Made by a program: the position numbers and the translations under genes. Positions 1 through 10,594 of a stretch of 38,666 nucleotides of DNA are shown piece after piece. The DNA lies in assembly GCF_024438035.1 (NCBI RefSeq), contig NZ_JANFQF010000034.1, forward strand, positions 1 through 38,666, read 5' to 3'. Below the pieces are notes generated by a model, which saw only the letters and a list, made by a program, of their open reading frames with translations, was not told where the DNA came from and made no database searches. The stretch comes from Rhodococcus tibetensis. GTDB taxonomy: Bacteria; Actinomycetota; Actinomycetes; Mycobacteriales; Mycobacteriaceae. The first letter of the stretch is position 1, and each line of letters starts with the position of its first letter.

Positions 1-125
1 TCCGGGGCTGAAGCACAACCATACACGATGGCCCACTTCGGAAAATTTCGCCAGGCACTCCGTACAACCTCGTGTCCCCAGCCCTTACAGGCGGAGTCGG
101 TGTCCGTGTCGCTCTGACTTCCAAT

Positions 126-154
126 AAGTTACGCGAAGGGGAACAACCCGCCAA
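126..154 (-). promoter_or_regulatory. Candidate sigma-A promoter reading away from murA
   Basis: On the minus strand TTGGCG (149-154) is followed after 17 nt by TAACTT (126-131), matching the actinobacterial -35 and TAnnnT -10 pattern. It lies about 150 bp beyond the murA stop and would drive whatever follows on the left, presumably the rRNA operon. Motif match only. Confidence 0.35.
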
Positions 155-217
155 ATCCCCAGGTCACCGCGTCGTCCCAGCCAGTCCGTGCTGGTCAAAC
201 GGGTAGAGCGCAGCAAC

Positions 218-239
218 TTCGGCCCTTACGGGAGCCGAA
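218..239 (-). terminator. Hairpin downstream of murA
   Basis: TTCGGC (218-223) and GCCGAA (234-239) form a stem with extra G-C pairs inside, starting about 60 nt after the murA stop. No U-run follows on the minus strand, so this would be at best a U-less or Rho-assisted terminator, or just a leader hairpin. Confidence 0.3.
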
Positions 240-299
240 CAGCGACTGTGACGCCCGACTCACCTGCGACCATCGGGCGGTGCGCCGGTCGCGAACCCT

Positions 300-1562
300 T
301 CAGGTTACAGCGTCGACGCGCTCGATCTGGCCCCCGAGACCTTGCAGGTTCTCTACGAAATATGGGTAGCCGCGGTCGATGTGGAACACGTCATGCACCT
401 CGGTCACGCCGTCGGCAACAAGACCTGCAAGCACCAGGCCGGCGCCCGCCCTGATGTCGGACGACCACACAGGTGCGCTCGACAGCTGAGGTATGCCGCG
501 GATCACCGCATGGTGTCCGTCCGTCCGCGCGTCAGCGCCCAGCCGGATCATCTCCTCGACGAAACGGAACCTGGCCTCGAACACGTTCTCCGTGATCATC
601 GAGGTCCCCTCAGCGACGGCAGCGAGTCCGATCGCCATCGGCTGCAGGTCCGTCGGGAAACCCGGATACGGAAGGGTCGCGAAATTGACCGCGTTGGGAC
701 GGGCCTGCTGCACCACCCGGAAACCATCGGCCTCGATGGTGACGTCGGCCCCGGCCGCCCGCAACTTGTCCAGGACCAAGCCGAGATGTTTCGGGTTCAC
801 ACCGCGGACACGAACATCGCCCCGGGTCATCGACGCGGCGATCCCCCACGTCGCGGCCACAATACGGTCGCCGATCACGCGGTGGGTGGTCGGTTCGAGC
901 TGGTCGACACCCTTTATGGTGAGCGTCGAGGTGCCCGCTCCCAGAATCTTGGCACCCATGCGGATCAGCATGTTGCACAAGTCGACGATCTCGGGCTCAC
1001 GCGCGGCATTGTCGATCACCGTCTCGCCTTTCGCGAGAACAGCGGCCATAAGGATGTTCTCCGTCGCCCCCACGGACGGGAATGCAAGCCGGATGTTGGC
1101 ACCGTGCAGATCGTCGGCCTGGGCGACCACGCACCCGTGTTCGATAGTGCTTTGCGCGCCCAGCAAACGAAGTCCGGACTGATGCATGTCGAGTGGCCTC
1201 GAACCGATGGCGTCGCCACCGGGTAGTGCGACCACCGCGCGCTTGCACCTCGCCACCAGGGGGCCCAGCACACACACCGACGCCCGGAACTGACGAACTG
1301 CGGCAAAGTCCGCGTGATACTTCGGTTCCGCGGGAGTGGTGATCCGAACGATCGAATCTTCGAGGACCACGTCACACCCGAGGCCGCGCAGGACGTCGGC
1401 CATCAGGGGTACGTCCAGGATGTCAGGGCAATTGGTCACTACGGTGGTGCCCTCAGCCAACAGCGCCGCCGCCATCAGCTTGAGAACGCTGTTCTTTGCA
1501 CCCCCGACAGACACTTCACCTACGAGGCGGTTACCGCCGGTAACAAGGAAGCGTTCGCTCAC
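300..1562 (-). CDS. murA: UDP-N-acetylglucosamine 1-carboxyvinyltransferase MurA
   Basis: Catalyses the first committed step of peptidoglycan synthesis, transfer of enolpyruvate from PEP to UDP-GlcNAc in the cytoplasm. The 420-residue product has the family start ([17 protein letters not shown]) and the EPSP-synthase-like fold throughout. The catalytic loop reads [11 protein letters not shown]: residue 117 is Asp where most bacteria have the Cys that fosfomycin alkylates, as in M. tuberculosis MurA. The GTG at 1562 was chosen because it gives the family N-terminus; the reading frame is open 22 codons further but that part has no family match. No Shine-Dalgarno is seen, and a -10 TAGGCT ends 7 nt before the GTG, suggesting a leaderless mRNA. 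It diverges from the cobalamin adenosyltransferase gene. Confidence 0.96.
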   Translation of the reverse strand: MSERFLVTGGNRLVGEVSVGGAKNSVLKLMAAALLAEGTTVVTNCPDILDVPLMADVLRGLGCDVVLEDSIVRITTPAEPKYHADFAAVRQFRASVCVLGPLVARCKRAVVALPGGDAIGSRPLDMHQSGLRLLGAQSTIEHGCVVAQADDLHGANIRLAFPSVGATENILMAAVLAKGETVIDNAAREPEIVDLCNMLIRMGAKILGAGTSTLTIKGVDQLEPTTHRVIGDRIVAATWGIAASMTRGDVRVRGVNPKHLGLVLDKLRAAGADVTIEADGFRVVQQARPNAVNFATLPYPGFPTDLQPMAIGLAAVAEGTSMITENVFEARFRFVEEMIRLGADARTDGHHAVIRGIPQLSSAPVWSSDIRAGAGLVLAGLVADGVTEVHDVFHIDRGYPYFVENLQGLGGQIERVDAVT

Positions 1563-1569
1563 AAAGCAC

Positions 1570-1598
1570 AGCCTAGAGCCAGCGGTGCCGACATCGAA
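1570..1598 (-). promoter_or_regulatory. murA promoter, probably leaderless
   Basis: Minus-strand TTCGAT (1593-1598), 17-nt spacer, TAGGCT (1570-1575), then 7 nt to the GTG of murA. The spacing would place the transcription start at or next to the start codon. It overlaps the divergent promoter region of the gene at 1617. Confidence 0.45.
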
Positions 1599-1604
1599 GG
1601 CCGG

Positions 1605-1610
1605 TACCGT
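1605..1610 (+). promoter_or_regulatory. -10 element of the adenosyltransferase gene, probably leaderless
   Basis: TACCGT is followed by 6 nt and the ATG at 1617, and no Shine-Dalgarno lies in between. This is the classic layout of an actinobacterial leaderless transcript. No clear -35 is visible. Confidence 0.4.
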
Positions 1611-1616
1611 AACGCT

Positions 1617-2192
1617 ATGGCCGTACACCTCACCAAGATCTACACCCGGACCGGCGACGACGGGACTACTGGACTCAGCGATTTCTCCCGAGTACCGAAG
1701 AACGATCCCCGCCTCGTCGCATATGCGGACTGCGACGAAGCGAACGCTGCGATCGGCGTCGCGGTCGCGCTGGGAAATCCGTCAGAGGAGATTCGGTCGA
1801 TGCTCCGGCAGATCCAGAACGATCTGTTCGATGCCGGTGCCGATCTGTCCACCCCGGTCGTCGCGGAACCCCGATACCCACCGCTGCGTATCACCGCCGA
1901 CTATGTCGAACGGCTCGAAGGCTGGTGTGACGCACTGAACGAGCGTCTCGAGCCGTTGAACTCCTTCATACTTCCCGGCGGCACTCCCCTGGGAGCTCTA
2001 CTCCACGTCGCTCGGACCGTGACTCGGCGAGCTGAGCGATCGGCGTGGGCCGCTATCGATGCGAATCCCGACACTACCCACGCGCTGCCGGCGAAGTACT
2101 TGAACCGGCTCTCGGACCTACTCTTCATCCTCGGCCGAATCGCGAACCCCGAAGGAGACGTGCTCTGGAAGCCGGGAGCCGGGAAAGCCTGA
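1617..2192 (+). CDS. PduO-type cob(I)alamin adenosyltransferase
   Basis: Transfers the 5'-deoxyadenosyl group of ATP to reduced cobalamin, making the coenzyme used by methylmalonyl-CoA mutase and class II ribonucleotide reductase. The 191-residue length and motifs fit the trimeric PduO family: the N-terminal ATP-binding segment [17 protein letters not shown] (about 8-24), the [12 protein letters not shown] segment (about 35-46) and the C-terminal [12 protein letters not shown] helix. The ATG at 1617 gives the standard N-terminus. The gene is convergent with the DUF2550 gene; the two stop codons share the string TGATCA with no bases between. It matches Rv1314c in the equivalent mycobacterial position. 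Confidence 0.92.
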   Translation: MAVHLTKIYTRTGDDGTTGLSDFSRVPKNDPRLVAYADCDEANAAIGVAVALGNPSEEIRSMLRQIQNDLFDAGADLSTPVVAEPRYPPLRITADYVERLEGWCDALNERLEPLNSFILPGGTPLGALLHVARTVTRRAERSAWAAIDANPDTTHALPAKYLNRLSDLLFILGRIANPEGDVLWKPGAGKA

Positions 2193-2627
2193 TCAGATTC
2201 GGCGCCCGCGCACCGATCGGCCCGACGGACGAGATTCGACCCAGGACAGGAACGCGGTCAAAGCACCACCGTCCAAGGCGATCTCGTACTCTGTGCCTCG
2301 ATCCTTCACGGACAGGATGACAATCTCGTCGGACATGATGTCGAACTCGGAGCCTTCTGGTTTACGACGACCCTCGACCTCGATTCCCTGCCGTTCGATG
2401 CGGGAATCGGGACCCGGACGCAAGCTCGACAATTTGAAGAAGACGAGGGAGCCCTCGCCGTAGCGGATGACGCCATGACGCCATCCGGTGTCCCCCGCGG
2501 AAGGCGCCACGCGGAGAATGGCCGCGGTTCCACCGCGGCGAAGAACTGCAAGACGATAGAGAAAGACCGCGACGAAGGCGGCAAGCAGCACAACCAGAAT
2601 GATCAACACAGTCATTCCGATTGTCAC
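2193..2627 (-). CDS. DUF2550 single-pass membrane protein
   Basis: A 144-residue protein with one N-terminal transmembrane segment (about 6-26), then a basic stretch (RRGG) and a soluble, probably cytoplasmic domain. It corresponds to Rv1312, which follows the ATP synthase genes in mycobacteria. Its function is unknown. It starts at GTG 36 bp after the atpC stop, so it is probably the last gene of the atp transcript; ATG at 2615 is an alternative start. Persistent linkage to the atp operon suggests a role near the membrane or energy metabolism, but nothing in the sequence shows it. Confidence 0.85.
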   Translation of the reverse strand: MTIGMTVLIILVVLLAAFVAVFLYRLAVLRRGGTAAILRVAPSAGDTGWRHGVIRYGEGSLVFFKLSSLRPGPDSRIERQGIEVEGRRKPEGSEFDIMSDEIVILSVKDRGTEYEIALDGGALTAFLSWVESRPSGRSVRGRRI

Positions 2628-2663
2628 TGTTCGTCGGCTCCGTCGCGGTCTGTCTCGTATAAC

Positions 2664-3032
2664 CTATGCGCGCTCGACGGCGCGAACTCGACCCTTGGCG
2701 ACAGCAATCGCCTCGAGATCGTCTCCGCTCTCCTCGAGCACTGCCCTGGCGGCTTCCACGTCGATGTCCTCCGCGAGTTCAGCGGACTCGGCGAGGATCG
2801 TGACGGATTTCGCGGTCACGGACAGGAACCCCCCGTGCACTGCCGCGACGATGCGTTCACCGTCGGCTGTCGTGATCGCGACAACGCCACCCTCAACGAG
2901 CTGTCCGAGAACAGGCTCGTGACCAGGCATGACACCGATTTCGCCCTCGGTCGTCTGTGCACTGACGAGAGTCGCCGAACCAGACCACAACCGTCGCTCG
3001 ACAGCGACGAGTTCCACGGTCATCTCAGCCAT
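2664..3032 (-). CDS. atpC: F1Fo ATP synthase epsilon subunit
   Basis: Epsilon sits in the central stalk and couples c-ring rotation to the F1 head; its C-terminal helices can restrain ATP hydrolysis. The 122 residues show the N-terminal beta-sandwich with the conserved [16 protein letters not shown] motif (about 30-45) and a short C-terminal helical part rich in Glu and Ala (about 85-120). It begins 6 bp after the atpD stop; the ATG at 3023 is a possible alternative start three codons later. Length is close to the mycobacterial protein (121). Confidence 0.96.
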   Translation of the reverse strand: MAEMTVELVAVERRLWSGSATLVSAQTTEGEIGVMPGHEPVLGQLVEGGVVAITTADGERIVAAVHGGFLSVTAKSVTILAESAELAEDIDVEAARAVLEESGDDLEAIAVAKGRVRAVERA

Positions 3033-3038
3033 CGTCGA

Positions 3039-4493
<1,455 letters not shown>

Positions 4494-5468
4494 TTAGTCA
4501 CTTCCTGCGCTCGAGGCGAGCGCATTTGCGCCGCCGACGATCTCGCTGATTTCCTGGGTGATCTGGGCCTGGCGAGCCTGGTTGGCCTGACGGCTGAGAG
4601 TGTTCACCAGTTCGTTTGCGTTGTCCGTCGCCGCCTTCATGGCCGTACGACGGGCAGCCGACTCCGACGCCGCAGCATCGAGCAGCGAGGAGTAGATGCG
4701 GGTGCTGATGTACTTCGGCAGCAGGGCACCGAGCAGCCTGTCGGGTTCCGGCTCGAAGTTGTATCCGGCGACCGGTTCGTCGTTGCGGTGACCGTTCGAC
4801 AGCATGTCTTCACCGAGTTCGATGTTCTCCTCGGAGACCGTGACGTCGAGCGGAGCCATCCGCCGAACCTCAGGAGACTGAGTGAGCATCGACACGAACC
4901 TGGTGTAGACGATGTGCAGCTCGTCGACGCCTTCGATGGTTCCCTCGCCGTTGTAGGCGGGGATCTCGGAGCCGGATCCGGCCATGAAAAGCTCCACCAG
5001 GTGGCGGCTCGCCTTGGCAGCGTCGGAGTAGCCGGGGTCCTGTGAGAACCCTGTCCACGCAGCTCCCAGGTCGCGGCCACGGAACGTGTAGTAGCCGAGA
5101 CCCTTGGCGCCGAGCACGAAGATGACCGGGTCCTTGCCCTCGCTGCGCAGCAACTGGAACAGTTCCTCGGCCTCTTTGAGGACGTTGGAGTTGTACCCAC
5201 CGCACATGCCGCGGTCACTGGTAACCACCAGGACGGCAGCGCGCTTGGCGTCGGTGCGCTCGTTGAGCAACGGGTGGTCCAGCGAGGCCGACGCACTCGC
5301 CAGCTCCGTCAGAACCTTGGTGATCTCCTCGGCATACGGCTTCGACGCAGCGACACGGGCCTGAGCCTTCGTGATGCGCGAGGTCGCGATCAGCTCCTGG
5401 GCCTTGGTGATCTTCTTGGTCGAGTTGACCGACTTGATACGAGACCGCAGTTCGAGAATGCTTGCCAT
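4494..5468 (-). CDS. atpG: F1Fo ATP synthase gamma subunit
   Basis: Rotating shaft of F1. The N-terminal helix ([22 protein letters not shown]) and the C-terminal helix (ending in [22 protein letters not shown]) are conserved. At 324 residues it is longer than the E. coli protein (287). The extra length comes from a Gly/Ser/Glu loop near 164-181 and an acidic segment near 207-237. An insertion in the first place is known in mycobacterial gamma, where it is linked to low ATP hydrolysis. Shine-Dalgarno GGGAGAG lies 10 nt before the ATG. Confidence 0.97.
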   Translation of the reverse strand: MASILELRSRIKSVNSTKKITKAQELIATSRITKAQARVAASKPYAEEITKVLTELASASASLDHPLLNERTDAKRAAVLVVTSDRGMCGGYNSNVLKEAEELFQLLRSEGKDPVIFVLGAKGLGYYTFRGRDLGAAWTGFSQDPGYSDAAKASRHLVELFMAGSGSEIPAYNGEGTIEGVDELHIVYTRFVSMLTQSPEVRRMAPLDVTVSEENIELGEDMLSNGHRNDEPVAGYNFEPEPDRLLGALLPKYISTRIYSSLLDAAASESAARRTAMKAATDNANELVNTLSRQANQARQAQITQEISEIVGGANALASSAGSD

Positions 5469-5540
5469 CGATCGATCACTCTCCCTTCATGTTTCGCGGC
5501 GTCCCTGTGGTGGTGCGACGCAGTGTCATGGACTGGGCGC

Positions 5541-7184
5541 TCACTTGCTGACGGTGGTGCGCTTGACGTTGATCTGCTCGTGCCCGACCTCGTTGGCGTC
5601 GAGCGCCTCGGCCTCCGCCTCGTTCACGACCCTGCTTCCGTCGGACGCGAGGAAGCCTTCCTTGAACTTGTCGGTGGCCTTGATCAGTGCAGCGGCGTTG
5701 TCGGCATCGAGCGCCTTGCCGCCCTTGATGCTGTCGTACACGGCGGAAGCGCTGCGGTGCAGGTCTTCGAGCAACTCCGTCTCGAAGCGGCGCACGTCAC
5801 CGACGGGAACGCTGTCGAAGATGCCTTCACCGGCGAGGTAGATCGAGACGATCTGGTCCTCGACCGGAATGGGGCTGTACTGATCCTGCTTGAGCAGCTC
5901 GACCAGACGAGCACCACGCTCGAGCTGCGCCTTCGACGCGGCATCGAGGTCCGAGGCGAAAGCGGAGAACGCTTCGAGCTCACGGAACTGTGCCAGCTCC
6001 AGACGAAGCGAACCGGACACCTTCTTCATGCCCTTGGTCTGAGCGGCACCACCGACGCGGGACACCGAGATACCGACGTTGATGGCGGGACGAACACCCT
6101 TGTTGAAAAGGTCCGACTCGAGGAACACCTGACCGTCGGTGATCGAAATGACGTTGGTCGGGATGTACGCCGAGACGTCGTTCGCCTTGGTTTCGATGAT
6201 CGGCAGTGCCGTCAGCGATCCACCGCCGAGCGCGTCGGACAGCTTCGCCGAACGTTCCAGCAGACGGGAGTGCAGGTAGAAGACGTCACCGGGGTAGGCC
6301 TCACGTCCCGGCGGACGACGCAGCAGCAGGGAGATGGCGCGGTACGCCTCGGCCTGCTTGGTCAGGTCGTCGAACACGACCAGGACGTGCTTGCCCTGGT
6401 ACATCCAGTGCTGACCGATGGCGGAACCGGTGTACGGAGCGAGCCACTTGAAGCCGGCGGAATCAGACGCGGGGGCGGCGACGATGGTGGTGTACTCCAT
6501 CGCGCCCTGCTCCTCGAGGGCTGCCTTGACGCCCGCGATGGTGGAGCCCTTCTGGCCGATCGCGACGTAGATGCAGCGAACCTGCTGCTTCTCGTCGCCG
6601 GTCTCCCAGTTGGCCTTCTGGTTCAGGATCGCGTCGATGCAGACGGCGGTCTTGCCCGTCTTGCGGTCGCCGATGATGAGCTGACGCTGTCCGCGGCCGA
6701 TCGGCGTCATGGCGTCGATGGCCTTGATGCCGGTCTGCAGCGGCTCCTCGACGGGCTGACGCTCGAGCACGGACGCCGCCTGCAGTTCGAGGGCGCGGGT
6801 CTCGTTGCTCTCGATCTCGCCCAGACCGTCGATCGGCTGGCCGAGGGGGTCCACGACGCGCCCGAGGAAACCGTCGCCGACGGGAACCGACAGCACGTCG
6901 CCGGTCCGCTTGACTTCCTGGCCTTCCTGCAGGTCCGCGTAGTCACCCAGGATGACGGCACCGATTTCGGTGGCGTCGAGGTTGAGGGCAACGCCCAGGA
7001 TTCCGCCGGGGAATTCCAGCAGTTCGTTGGCCATCGCCGAAGGCAGGCCACTGACGTGCGCGATGCCGTCGCTGGTGTCGGTCACAACGCCGACCTCCTC
7101 ACGGGAGGCCTCCGGGGAGTAGCTCGCGGTGTAGTTCTCGATCGCGCTACGGATCTCGTCGGAGGAGATCGTCAGCTCCGCCAT
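5541..7184 (-). CDS. atpA: F1Fo ATP synthase alpha subunit
   Basis: Nucleotide-binding regulatory subunit of F1. The 547 residues include the Walker A motif GDRKTGKT (172-179) and the [13 protein letters not shown] segment with the arginine finger. It carries a charged C-terminal extension of about 30 residues ([16 protein letters not shown]...) relative to E. coli (513). Mycobacterial alpha has a similar tail that suppresses ATP hydrolysis. ATG at 7184 follows the atpH stop by 61 bp, a gap with nothing else visible. Confidence 0.98.
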   Translation of the reverse strand: MAELTISSDEIRSAIENYTASYSPEASREEVGVVTDTSDGIAHVSGLPSAMANELLEFPGGILGVALNLDATEIGAVILGDYADLQEGQEVKRTGDVLSVPVGDGFLGRVVDPLGQPIDGLGEIESNETRALELQAASVLERQPVEEPLQTGIKAIDAMTPIGRGQRQLIIGDRKTGKTAVCIDAILNQKANWETGDEKQQVRCIYVAIGQKGSTIAGVKAALEEQGAMEYTTIVAAPASDSAGFKWLAPYTGSAIGQHWMYQGKHVLVVFDDLTKQAEAYRAISLLLRRPPGREAYPGDVFYLHSRLLERSAKLSDALGGGSLTALPIIETKANDVSAYIPTNVISITDGQVFLESDLFNKGVRPAINVGISVSRVGGAAQTKGMKKVSGSLRLELAQFRELEAFSAFASDLDAASKAQLERGARLVELLKQDQYSPIPVEDQIVSIYLAGEGIFDSVPVGDVRRFETELLEDLHRSASAVYDSIKGGKALDADNAAALIKATDKFKEGFLASDGSRVVNEAEAEALDANEVGHEQINVKRTTVSK

Positions 7185-7245
7185 GATTGTTCCTGCTCTC
7201 GGTGTCTGGTTTTCGGAAGTATCTGGGTATTGATTCGGATGCGGA

Positions 7246-8073
7246 CTACTTGAGGGACTTACGCAACGCTGCGAGACGCCCCGCTGCGCTGCCGTCGATT
7301 ACCTCGTCGCCCACCCGGACGACCAAGCCGCTGAGGAGCTCGGGATCGACCTCCACGTGAACCGTCACCGGCTTCCCGTAGGTACGGGTGAGGGCGGCGG
7401 CCAGCCGATCGGCTTGCTCACTGCTCAGTGTAGAAGCGCTCCGAACCTTCGCGACGACGGCTTCTCGCCGAGCTGCCGCCAGATTCGCCAATGCGTCGAA
7501 CGCATCCGCGGGGGCGGTCGACTTCAACCGGCCCACTGCCTGAACGGCCAGCGCCTCCGTGACTGCGGTCACCTTGCCGTACAGCAGCTTGGAGAGCAGG
7601 TCACGCTTGGCTTTCGCCGAGACGGATCGATCGGAAAGCGCCTGTTCGAGAGTCGGGTCACCTGCGACGATTCGACCGAGTCGGAACAATTCGTCCTCGA
7701 CCCCGTCGAGCTGTCCCTGGTCGGCCGCTGCTTTGAGCAGCGACTCCCGACCGAGGAGCACCAGCGAGTTGAGCAGGTCGGAGGTGGTGGACCAGTTCTG
7801 GCCCACCGCCGCCTTCACGGTGGCGACGGTTTCCGCGGAAACCTTGCCACCGAACACCTGCTCGGCCAGACCTTCGCGAGCGCTCCCGGCCGCCGAGTTG
7901 TCCGACAGCGCACTACGGAGAGTGCGCTGAACGTCCAGGGTCTCGACGACCGCGAACAGCTCTGCCCCGGTCTGGGCCGCGGCCGCTGTGGCTGCTCCGG
8001 CAGAGACGGATCCCAAGGCCGAAGACAACGCAGCACGTGTCTGCGTCAAGGCCTCGCGGCTCGCTGCGTACAT
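7246..8073 (-). CDS. atpH: F1Fo ATP synthase delta subunit, long form
   Basis: Peripheral-stalk subunit that clamps F1 to the b subunits. It is 275 residues, against about 177 in E. coli. The C-terminal half (about 170-275, ending [23 protein letters not shown]) is the normal OSCP/delta C-terminal domain; the N-terminal part is enlarged. It is not fused to a b-type domain, unlike mycobacterial AtpH. ATG 8073 was chosen because MYAASREAL matches how Streptomyces-type delta proteins start; a GTG at 8082 overlapping the atpF stop (GTGA) is the alternative and would add three residues. Confidence 0.93.
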   Translation of the reverse strand: MYAASREALTQTRAALSSALGSVSAGAATAAAAQTGAELFAVVETLDVQRTLRSALSDNSAAGSAREGLAEQVFGGKVSAETVATVKAAVGQNWSTTSDLLNSLVLLGRESLLKAAADQGQLDGVEDELFRLGRIVAGDPTLEQALSDRSVSAKAKRDLLSKLLYGKVTAVTEALAVQAVGRLKSTAPADAFDALANLAAARREAVVAKVRSASTLSSEQADRLAAALTRTYGKPVTVHVEVDPELLSGLVVRVGDEVIDGSAAGRLAALRKSLK

Positions 8074-8078
8074 GGTGC

Positions 8079-8636
8079 TCACTTCCCTGCTGCGGAATTT
8101 GCGCCGATGGCGTCGAGCTCGTTCAGGAATCGGTCGACCGTGCCGGCCCGCTTGACGTCGTCGGAGAGCGACTCCCCGATGACCTTCTCAGCGAGGTCGA
8201 CCGCGGTGCGTCCGAGTTCGCCACGCAGTTCGGTGACGATCTGCTGCCGCTGAGCAACCAACTGGCTGTGACCGGAGGCCACGATGCGGTCGCTCTCTTC
8301 CTGAGCCTGTGCCTTCATCTCGGCGATGATCTGCTGCCCCTGGGTGCGCGCGTCCTCACGGATCTGCGCAGCTTCGGTGCGAGCTTCGGCGAGCTGGGCA
8401 CGGTACTGCTCGAGCGCCGCCTTCGCCTCGGCCTGGGCTTCTTCGGCCCTCTTGATGCCGCCGTCGATCTGTTCGGTTCGCTCGGCGAGGACCTTCTGGA
8501 ACATCGGAAGGACATACTTCCAGAAGACGAAGCCGACGACGAGCAGGCAGACGAGAGACCAAACGATGTCATACATCTCGGGCAGGAGAGGGTTGTGACT
8601 CTCTTCCTGCGCGAGGACTGCGATGTTGGCTGCCAT
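8079..8636 (-). CDS. atpF: F1Fo ATP synthase b subunit
   Basis: Forms the peripheral stalk. The 185 residues comprise a short N-terminus, one transmembrane helix (about 22-45, ending in WKYVLPMF) and a long charged Ala/Glu/Gln-rich helix (about 50-165) expected to form a coiled coil with a second b. The start ATG is 7 bp after the atpE stop. Because atpH carries no b' domain here, the stalk probably uses two copies of this subunit. Confidence 0.96.
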   Translation of the reverse strand: MAANIAVLAQEESHNPLLPEMYDIVWSLVCLLVVGFVFWKYVLPMFQKVLAERTEQIDGGIKRAEEAQAEAKAALEQYRAQLAEARTEAAQIREDARTQGQQIIAEMKAQAQEESDRIVASGHSQLVAQRQQIVTELRGELGRTAVDLAEKVIGESLSDDVKRAGTVDRFLNELDAIGANSAAGK

Positions 8637-8643
8637 GACGGTC

Positions 8644-8937
<294 letters not shown>

Positions 8938-8974
8938 TCAGTTCTTGGTGTAGCTGGTCGTGGAAATGTTGGTG

Positions 8975-9769
8975 TTAGTGCGAATCCGCGTGCAGGGCCA
9001 GGTCGATGTACACCGACGTGAGCAGCGCGAAGACGTAGGCCTGCAGGAAGATCACCAGCAGTTCGAAGAACGTGAATGCAATGCCGGCGGCGAGTGATGC
9101 CACACCGAACACGGCCTGGAAGCCACCTGAAGTGAAGAAGAAGAACTGGGTGGCGCTGAAGAACAGCACCAGCAGGATGTGGCCGGCCAGCATGTTGGCC
9201 ATGAGACGCACCATGAGCGTGAACGGCCGCAGAACGAAGGTCGAGATGAACTCGATCGGCACGAGCAGGAAATGCAGGGGAAGCGGGACGCCAGGCACCA
9301 CGATGCTGCTCTTGACGTACTTGAAGAACCCGTACTTCTTGATGCCCACGTAGTTGAAGACGATGTACGCCAGGGCGGCCAGCACCAACGGCATGCCGAT
9401 ACGCGCGTTGGGCGAGATGTTGATGAACGGGATGATGCTACCGAGGTTGCTGGCGAGTACCAGGAAGAAGATCGTGGTGATAACGGGCAGGAAGCGCTTG
9501 CCTTGTTCCTTGCCGAGAATCTCTTCGGCGATGTTGATCCGGACGAAGTCGAGAGCGATCTCGCCGATGTTCTGGACACCGCGGGGAATGATCTTCGGGC
9601 TGCGCATCGCGATGACGAAGAAGATCATCATGAGAGCGGACAGCAGGATGCGAACCAGCATCAGGCGGTCGAGTTCGAACGGAGTCCCTTCGAACAGGAC
9701 CGCGGGCGGGAAGAAGTCGTTCAGGGAAGGCGCATGGAATTCTCCAGCAGCCACGTTGATGACGCTCAG
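8975..9769 (-). CDS. atpB: F1Fo ATP synthase a subunit
   Basis: Membrane stator with the proton half-channels. About 264 residues, with at least five hydrophobic helices and the essential Arg in the segment FTLMVRLMANMLAGHILL; the C-terminal helix ends AYVFALLTSVYIDLAL. The start is uncertain. There is no ATG near the family N-terminus. The best ribosome binding site, GGGAGAG, lies 4 nt before a CTG at 9769 (giving M/L-SVINVAAGEFHAP). A GTG at 9754 is the nearest conventional start but has no Shine-Dalgarno at a useful distance. The open frame continues to 9958 without coding character. Confidence 0.93.
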   Translation of the reverse strand: MSVINVAAGEFHAPSLNDFFPPAVLFEGTPFELDRLMLVRILLSALMMIFFVIAMRSPKIIPRGVQNIGEIALDFVRINIAEEILGKEQGKRFLPVITTIFFLVLASNLGSIIPFINISPNARIGMPLVLAALAYIVFNYVGIKKYGFFKYVKSSIVVPGVPLPLHFLLVPIEFISTFVLRPFTLMVRLMANMLAGHILLVLFFSATQFFFFTSGGFQAVFGVASLAAGIAFTFFELLVIFLQAYVFALLTSVYIDLALHADSH

Positions 9770-9874
9770 CGTTCTCTCCCGTAGTCGGTCCGCAGCCTTT
9801 GTTGACTGCGGTTCGATCGGACATTGACGATCAAACAAGTCGACAAGCTCGACTCGCGTATTCGTCAGCTGCTG

Positions 9875-9892
9875 TGGACTCCGGGGAGTCCA
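9875..9892 (-). promoter_or_regulatory. Hairpin in the atpB leader
   Basis: TGGACTC (9875-9881) and GAGTCCA (9886-9892) form a perfect 7-bp stem with a 4-nt loop, about 105 nt before the atpB start. No U-run follows on the minus strand, so it is not an obvious terminator. Its role is unknown. Confidence 0.3.
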
Positions 9893-10010
9893 GCGTCTGT
9901 CGGTGTCGGCGACTCTCGTCGACTCGGCGGCCTTGGAAGTGCGACCGCCTACAAGCATGCAATACCGGCCAGTAACTTACTCGCCGTCTCATTGCTCTCG
10001 CTTGACCCAG

Positions 10011-10019
10011 ACCTTATCA
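10011..10019 (-). promoter_or_regulatory. Candidate extended -10 promoter for the atp operon
   Basis: The minus strand reads TGATAAGGT, fitting the TGnTAnnnT extended -10 pattern. No good -35 is present, which extended -10 promoters tolerate. The transcript would start near 10004. Confidence 0.3.
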
Positions 10020-10082
10020 AGTCATCTACGACGTTGTGTAGACGGGGTCGGGGTCGATTCAATTTTACTACATCTCGTAGTA

Positions 10083-10586
10083 CTACTGGGCGTCCGTCTC
10101 TCCCGGCTCGACGTCACCCGTGGCGCGCGGCTCGACGTAGGGCGCCTTCACGCCAAGTACCCCATAGGTTTCCGCTCCGAGCACGATCACCAACGACAAC
10201 ACGATGACCAGCACCAACGCCGTCTTGTCGTAGAAGTCGAGCGGTTTGAGTACTGCCAGGACGGTGATCGCGAGGATCATCTTCAACAGCCACGTACCGA
10301 GCAGCACCGCCCCCGCCGTCATGGCAGGGAGCTTGGCGGTGAACAACACTCCGAGGGCGGTGCAGAGGATGAAACCTCCCCCGACCGCCGCACCCAGCAG
10401 AGCGCCGTAGAGACCGGGTGTCCCTGCGAGCAGAGTCGCGACGATGGAACCCGCCACCGCCAGCACGATCAGGCCGAGCACGCCGTAGCGGACAGCGGCC
10501 CGCAGCGAGGCGGTGTGATCGGGAGCAGGCGCGGGGATGAACGTCACGGTCGCCAAGGGTAGTGGATCCTCACCTCCTCGCCGCAA
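10083..10586 (-). CDS. AtpI-like four-helix membrane protein
   Basis: A 167-residue protein with four predicted transmembrane helices (about 32-53, 59-85, 90-114 and 122-146) and polar ends. Its position directly upstream of atpB, the gene count and the topology are those of AtpI, which helps c-ring assembly; the sequence itself is poorly conserved. The start is TTG at 10586, 8 bp after the wecA stop, with AGGGTGAGG at good distance; a second TTG at 10556 is possible. There are few recognisable residues, so function is inferred from context. Confidence 0.7.
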   Translation of the reverse strand: MRRGGEDPLPLATVTFIPAPAPDHTASLRAAVRYGVLGLIVLAVAGSIVATLLAGTPGLYGALLGAAVGGGFILCTALGVLFTAKLPAMTAGAVLLGTWLLKMILAITVLAVLKPLDFYDKTALVLVIVLSLVIVLGAETYGVLGVKAPYVEPRATGDVEPGETDAQ

Positions 10587-10594
10587 CCGTCACC

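Larger units (their letters stand above)
1..299 (-). other. Region downstream of murA, probable start of the rRNA operon leader
   Basis: No convincing coding region is present. In mycobacteria the single or main rRNA operon starts directly downstream of murA on the same strand, so this stretch is a good candidate for the rrn promoter and leader; the 16S gene itself would lie beyond the left edge and is not seen. It contains one hairpin and two sigma-A-like promoter candidates reading leftwards (the better one listed separately; the other has a -10 TATGGT at 18-23, spaced 17 nt from a poor -35 at 41-46). The assignment rests on synteny and is inference. Confidence 0.45.
9770..10082 (-). other. 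Long spacer and leader upstream of atpB
   Basis: A 313-bp stretch without a credible gene. It contains a candidate extended -10 promoter (10011-10019), a strong 7-bp hairpin (9875-9892), a weaker 6-bp hairpin directly after the upstream stop codon (10066-10082), and the atpB ribosome binding site at its left end. It probably separates transcription of the AtpI-like gene from a dedicated atp promoter, giving a leader of roughly 230 nt. Confidence 0.4.

Noticed and set aside
1563..1616. Cobalamin riboswitch in front of the adenosyltransferase gene
   Set aside because: Only 54 bp separate it from divergent murA, far too short, and the mRNA looks leaderless.
5274..7253. Plus-strand open frame of 659 codons opposite atpA
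   Set aside because: Antisense to a fully conserved ATP synthase gene, with composition of a frame shadow.
10066..10082. Hairpin directly after the AtpI-like stop as a terminator
   Set aside because: Six A/T-rich pairs only, and the bases that follow on the minus strand are A-rich, not a U-run.
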